Assembly: GCA_028753945.1 (NCBI GenBank)
Contig: JAPNXP010000012.1
Coordinates: 5,416,501-5,480,500, forward strand
DNA length: 64,000 nt
Direction: 5' to 3'
DNA from: Hexactinellida sp. DTS-2022
Lineage: Eukaryota; Porifera; Hexactinellida
The notes beneath the pieces were generated by a model. That model ran no database searches. It was given only the letters and a program-made list of their open reading frames with translations, and was not told the origin of the DNA. The position numbers were made by a program, and so were the translations under genes. This document shows, piece after piece, positions 60,788 through 64,000 of the stretch; positions within the stretch are counted from its first letter, which is position 1, and the number at the start of each line of letters is the position of its first letter.

Positions 60788-61345
60788 TCAGAATATGAAC
60801 GGTACAATTCTCCACCTGCTGTTCCTATATTTCACAAATTCCTCTCCAAACTCTTTCAATAGCATTTCCTCCTCAGTCGACATTCTCGAGTAACTGAATA
60901 ATCCAAGGAACAAATTAATCGCGAGTAAATACGGACTTTGGAAGTACAACATGAGTCCCATTGTTTTCAGAGCATACCCGAAGTAAGATGGGTGTATAAG
61001 GTATTCATATGGGCCTGTTGTAACCAAACGGTGTCCCTCCCTAATACCAATATCGTAAGTGAAGAAGCGACCCAATTCGCTTTTAGATTTCAGTCGGATA
61101 ATATCCCCCAACAAGTATATAACAGCTCCTATAATGTGAAGGACGGACAAACTCGATTGTGAGTTCTTAATCTCGGAGTAGAGGAGCCATAGGAGACAGG
61201 GAATCTCGAAATACCGAGACAAGAGAAATGCAGAGTGCATATAATCAGTTGGTGGGGCCGTGTCCCCTTCTGAGAGGGAGTACGAAGGGAATTTGTCCCG
61301 TATGGTTTGTATCACCAACACAGCACTTATCAACAGTCTAATCAT
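60788..61345 (-). CDS. Isoprenylcysteine carboxyl methyltransferase-like membrane protein
   Basis: Single exon, 185 aa, start ATG 61345; human ICMT is 284 aa. ICMT enzymes methylate the C-terminal prenylcysteine of CaaX proteins in the ER. Hydrophobic segments occur at about 1-12, 40-58, 68-80 and 125-155. The family's C-terminal signature is present: LGRFFTYDIGIREGHRLVTT with GPYEYLIHPSYFGYALK, where the RHP-type motif is IHP, and EEEMLLKEFGEEFVKYRNS. The shorter length resembles compact ICMT/phospholipid-methyltransferase-like relatives, so substrate is uncertain. A partial copy lies at 56820-56981. Confidence 0.85.
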   Translation of the reverse strand: MIRLLISAVLVIQTIRDKFPSYSLSEGDTAPPTDYMHSAFLLSRYFEIPCLLWLLYSEIKNSQSSLSVLHIIGAVIYLLGDIIRLKSKSELGRFFTYDIGIREGHRLVTTGPYEYLIHPSYFGYALKTMGLMLYFQSPYLLAINLFLGLFSYSRMSTEEEMLLKEFGEEFVKYRNSRWRIVPFIF

Positions 61346-62061
61346 AAGTATAACTACAGTGCATCATTATTATTCGGACTCGCTGGGAACAGTCAAACAA
61401 GTTCGGATAACTTAAGATTTAACTAATAACTATCTTAAGCTAACAATTTGTTCAATACAGTCAGGTTCTTTTATTCTGAACGTTCAAGGGACCAAAAATT
61501 GTGTTTATAATAGAGAGACTTTATAATAAGCAAACTCAACTTAATACAAACCCTATGTAAGTTGTTAAATTGGGACCATAGGGCTTGTATATTTAAAAAA
61601 CCTTTATAAAAGCAGACGAAAAATTGTTCACAATAAGCAGACCTGACTGTAACAAGATTGCAGTTATTTTGAGTACATTGAGGGTCAAAAGTTTAATTAC
61701 ATTTCAAGAAAAAGAACATCAGTGACAATTTGCAAATGTGTCTGTAAGCAGAAATTATATGTATAACATCAACATCTTATTTAAATATATTCAGCTAGCT
61801 ATAAGTAGGATTACCATTTGTGCTATCTTAAAACTAGGGAAGGTGAGTAAGGACAAGAGGGCAAAAGTCCGGACGTTCGGTATATATGGCAAAATCATTT
61901 TTATTTATATTTAGGTCAATTTAGTCCGCCTTCACCGAAACTTAATACCCTCTGATTTTTCGTTTTTTTTCACTAAAACACCTCAAACGCTATTTGCACC
62001 ATGCATGTCAGTGCATATTATACGTAGTATTATACGTAGTGATATAGGAACAATACTAACG
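61346..62061. other. Spacer between ICMT-like and POLDIP2 genes
   Basis: AT-rich. It contains a Tigger-like relic at about 61370-61430 (CAGTGCATC, TTCGGACTCGCTGGGA, GTTCGGATAACTT) and the MITE at 61458-61652. Nothing else was recognised. Confidence 0.5.
61458..61652. mobile_element. Pogo-like MITE
   Basis: CAGTCAGGTTC at the left and GACCTGACTG at the right are inverted, each flanked by TA. The interior has paired TTATAATAGAGAGACTTTATAA and AATAAGCAGA-type repeats. Confidence 0.75.
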
Positions 62062-63075
62062 TCAATTAACTTCAGAGCTACTCGGGACTTCCAACGGAAA
62101 TGGAGGGATTATCACGTCAAACATTTTCCCATCCACTTTCTCGAACTTAAAGGTTCCAAACATGAACCCTGACCTCGACTGCAGAGAGGTGTTGCTGTTG
62201 TATTGGAACACAGGTCTCGAGGTGTCCAACACCGGTTCCTCCCCTACCACGCCCCTCCCCTTCACGGTCTCAAGAGCTCCCATGCTTGAGAGAATCTTCC
62301 AGTTCCTCTCACGAAGCTGCACATTGTACAAATTAAAGTTCTCAATCCGGATTGTGTATCGCCAGTAGTGAAACCCTTTCTGCCCCCTTGAGCTACTATC
62401 ATACCCGATGTAGAAAGGTGTTACAGTTATTCGTACACCCTGTGTCAATTGTCTGTGTACTGAACAGTTTTTGAGCCAACGTTCGTTCCTTTTCCTCCAC
62501 GCAGACAAAAGGTCCTTGCCGGAATAAATAGCGTTAGTATCGACTGAGATAAGACTCTCAAATAGGAAGTGTTTGAAGGGATCTGAATCCATATTTTCGT
62601 ACGGGATAATATCGTCATGAGACACATAATCCACACCCTCTACTGATACCAGGGGACTGTTGTTGATGTGTAGATAAGTCAGGTTTTCTGATTTCATGTC
62701 CTCACGTACGTCGAGTGGGTTAGCTAGCACTTGGTACAATAGTCGCATTTCAGGATGCGAACCCATTGAAGAGAAGCTGGTTTGTCGAGTGCTATCTTTG
62801 TCGCCTTTCTTAACCGTGTGGAGGGGTCTAAAAGCGAAGGAATTCGCCCCTTGTTTCGGTTTATCGTCCTTGGATCGATCGAAATATGGGATTTTGCAGC
62901 CGAATAGAATAACACCGCGGTAACCAAGGGTCTTGTGCAGGAATGTTTGTCCGGAGAAATATCCCTGTTGGGAACTGAGCAGCTGTTGCAGTTTCCCCAC
63001 CAGTCGAGTGTCCGTGCTTATATTGCGAACCCCCGTCTTGTTCATGCAGATCCGAGATATCATTAACCACAGCAT
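62062..63075 (-). CDS. POLDIP2: POLDIP2 (polymerase delta-interacting protein 2)
   Basis: Single exon; the first in-frame ATG is 63075 (MLWLMISRICMNK), giving 337 aa (human 368). The N-terminal basic, hydroxylated stretch fits a mitochondrial presequence. A YccV-like region (about 35-190) includes GYFSGQTFLHKTLGYRGVIL and LYQVLANPLDVREDM. The C-terminal ApaG domain (about 215-330) includes QGVRITVTPFYIGYDSS, FHYWRYTIRIENFN, VQLRERNWKI, ETVKGRGVVGEEPVL, FQYNSNTSLQSRSGFMFG and FDVIIPPFPLE, matching human VQLRERHWRI, ETVRGRGVVGREPVL and FDVRIPPFSLE. The protein is mainly mitochondrial in animals and affects lipoylation via ACSM1/ClpXP and primase-polymerase activity. Confidence 0.92.
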   Translation of the reverse strand: MLWLMISRICMNKTGVRNISTDTRLVGKLQQLLSSQQGYFSGQTFLHKTLGYRGVILFGCKIPYFDRSKDDKPKQGANSFAFRPLHTVKKGDKDSTRQTSFSSMGSHPEMRLLYQVLANPLDVREDMKSENLTYLHINNSPLVSVEGVDYVSHDDIIPYENMDSDPFKHFLFESLISVDTNAIYSGKDLLSAWRKRNERWLKNCSVHRQLTQGVRITVTPFYIGYDSSSRGQKGFHYWRYTIRIENFNLYNVQLRERNWKILSSMGALETVKGRGVVGEEPVLDTSRPVFQYNSNTSLQSRSGFMFGTFKFEKVDGKMFDVIIPPFPLEVPSSSEVN

Positions 63076-63150
63076 AGCTAAGCGGCACAACGGTAACTAT
63101 AGTATAGGGCACACTGGATAGGGGACAATGGTTAGCCTAATAACAAAGGA

Positions 63151-63320
63151 ATTATACAGGAGCGCGAGACGCTCCTTTTGGAGCATGGTTTGTGGAAAAT
63201 TTGAATTTAGGAGCGCGAAAATTTGGAATTTTCTCTTATACCGTAACATTAATTTTGGATTTAGGCGTATTAATATTGGATCAGATCAGGATTAGGAGTG
63301 TATTTACAAATGGCTGTATA
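63151..63320 (-). repeat. Dispersed repeat D, copy 4
   Basis: Inverse orientation to copies 1-3: begins AGGAGCGCGAGACGCTCCT (the hairpin) and ends near TTTACAAATGGCTGTATA. It lies in the 438-bp spacer between POLDIP2 and the right-edge gene. Confidence 0.75.
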
Positions 63321-63513
63321 TTACACTGCTAATAGCAAAGTTAGGTTGTTATTTGGAACCTAAGGAGACTTGCCATTAAAACGGGAAATTTAGTTAAAAC
63401 GATTGAATTCATATCACATAATACAGCTGTTGAATAATTCAATGAATACGAATAACTAACCAATCAGATGCCCCTGGGCCGCATGTCTTTCTCTCTCTCC
63501 AGAATGTAGGCCT

Positions 63514-63999
63514 TTAGTCAGCTGAGCTGTCCGAATGTTCGGAGTCCTGACAACAGAGACGAATGGGGAGTGTCTTCGCAAACTTATCAGCGGACTTAGT
63601 CTCTCCCAAAAGGGGCACAGGCCGAAAAGATGATTCGAATGACTTGTTCCCAGTCTCCTTTTGGAGAGCTCTCTCTCTATCGATGAGATCCAATTCTTTC
63701 TTAATCTCAGAGAAATCTATTGTGCCGCCTTTCTGGAGAGAAAACACGTTGTATGGCGGATCGTCCGTTACCTTTATCCATGGTACATACGTGACCCCGT
63801 TAATACTATCCCAGTATATGCCAGGTAGCACTTTGAACCCCGGGACCCATGTACACTGGAAATCTGACTCTTCTAATCTCAGCTTTAACAGATCAGCTGA
63901 TTTCCTGTTGGACAGTTGTATGAGGGCCGCGGTGTGTCCGTTCATTATATCGAATAGCTCTATGTCTCCCACACAGGCTGATATATACTTGCGAAGATG
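63514..63999 (-). CDS. 3' part of an unrecognised gene (runs off the right edge)
   Basis: An open frame enters from the right edge and ends at TGA 63514-63516. The visible 161 residues include ISACVGDIELFDIMNGHTAA, FQCTWVPGFKVLPGIYWDS, TYVPWIKVTDDPPYNVFSLQ and an acidic tail EHSDSSAD. An acceptor-like TATATATCAG just inside the edge means the first few codons may be intron. I do not recognise the family. Conserved-looking Trp/Pro-rich motifs (WVPGFKVLPGIYWD, PWIKV) suggest a folded domain. The coding composition is good. Confidence 0.7.
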   Translation of the reverse strand, partial: HLRKYISACVGDIELFDIMNGHTAALIQLSNRKSADLLKLRLEESDFQCTWVPGFKVLPGIYWDSINGVTYVPWIKVTDDPPYNVFSLQKGGTIDFSEIKKELDLIDRERALQKETGNKSFESSFRPVPLLGETKSADKFAKTLPIRLCCQDSEHSDSSAD

Positions 64000-64000
64000 G

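Overview
This window looks like a compact, intron-poor animal genome: GC-rich coding exons set in AT-rich introns and intergenic DNA crowded with short inverted-repeat DNA transposons. Laminin, TIAM/still-life, tomosyn, EXT2 and Maf-type bZIP genes indicate a metazoan. The many large single-exon genes, very short introns and tight spacing suggest a non-bilaterian, most likely a sponge (possibly a glass sponge). That placement is inference, not proof.

Layout. Bases 2-250 are the 3' end of a TENT4-like poly(A) polymerase. Bases 877-25215 hold a 12-exon TIAM/still-life Rac GEF gene that can be assembled exon by exon with all phases matching (1408 codons plus stop). Its introns contain other genes: a two-exon laminin-like chain (antisense, intron 2), peroxisomal DECR2 (antisense, intron 5), a coiled-coil gene (antisense, intron 7), an SLC2-type sugar transporter (sense, intron 8), and three small Maf-like bZIP genes in intron 10. 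From 25.9 to 44.5 kb lies a dense run of mostly single-exon housekeeping and trafficking genes: NCBP3, VPS37A, a ZDHHC3/7-like palmitoyltransferase, tomosyn, a C2-PDZ-DH-PH-RGS protein, BLOC1S6/pallidin, EXT2, PGK and GCC1. From 44.5 to 55.3 kb is gene-poor and holds transposon relics, a transposon-derived 32-bp minisatellite and two divergent paralogues of an unrecognised, probably N-myristoylated protein. From 55.3 to 61.3 kb is a tandem cluster of three coiled-coil/NHL-like genes plus an ICMT-like methyltransferase and a duplicated fragment of it. The right end holds POLDIP2 and the 3' end of an unrecognised gene.

The most striking features are the nest of seven genes inside one Rac-GEF gene, the three intronic Maf-like genes that have all lost the bZIP signature asparagine, the laminin chain with an alpha-like arm and a beta/gamma-like tail, and the C2-PDZ-DH-PH-RGS fusion. 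No tRNA, rRNA, CRISPR array or virus-derived element was recognised.
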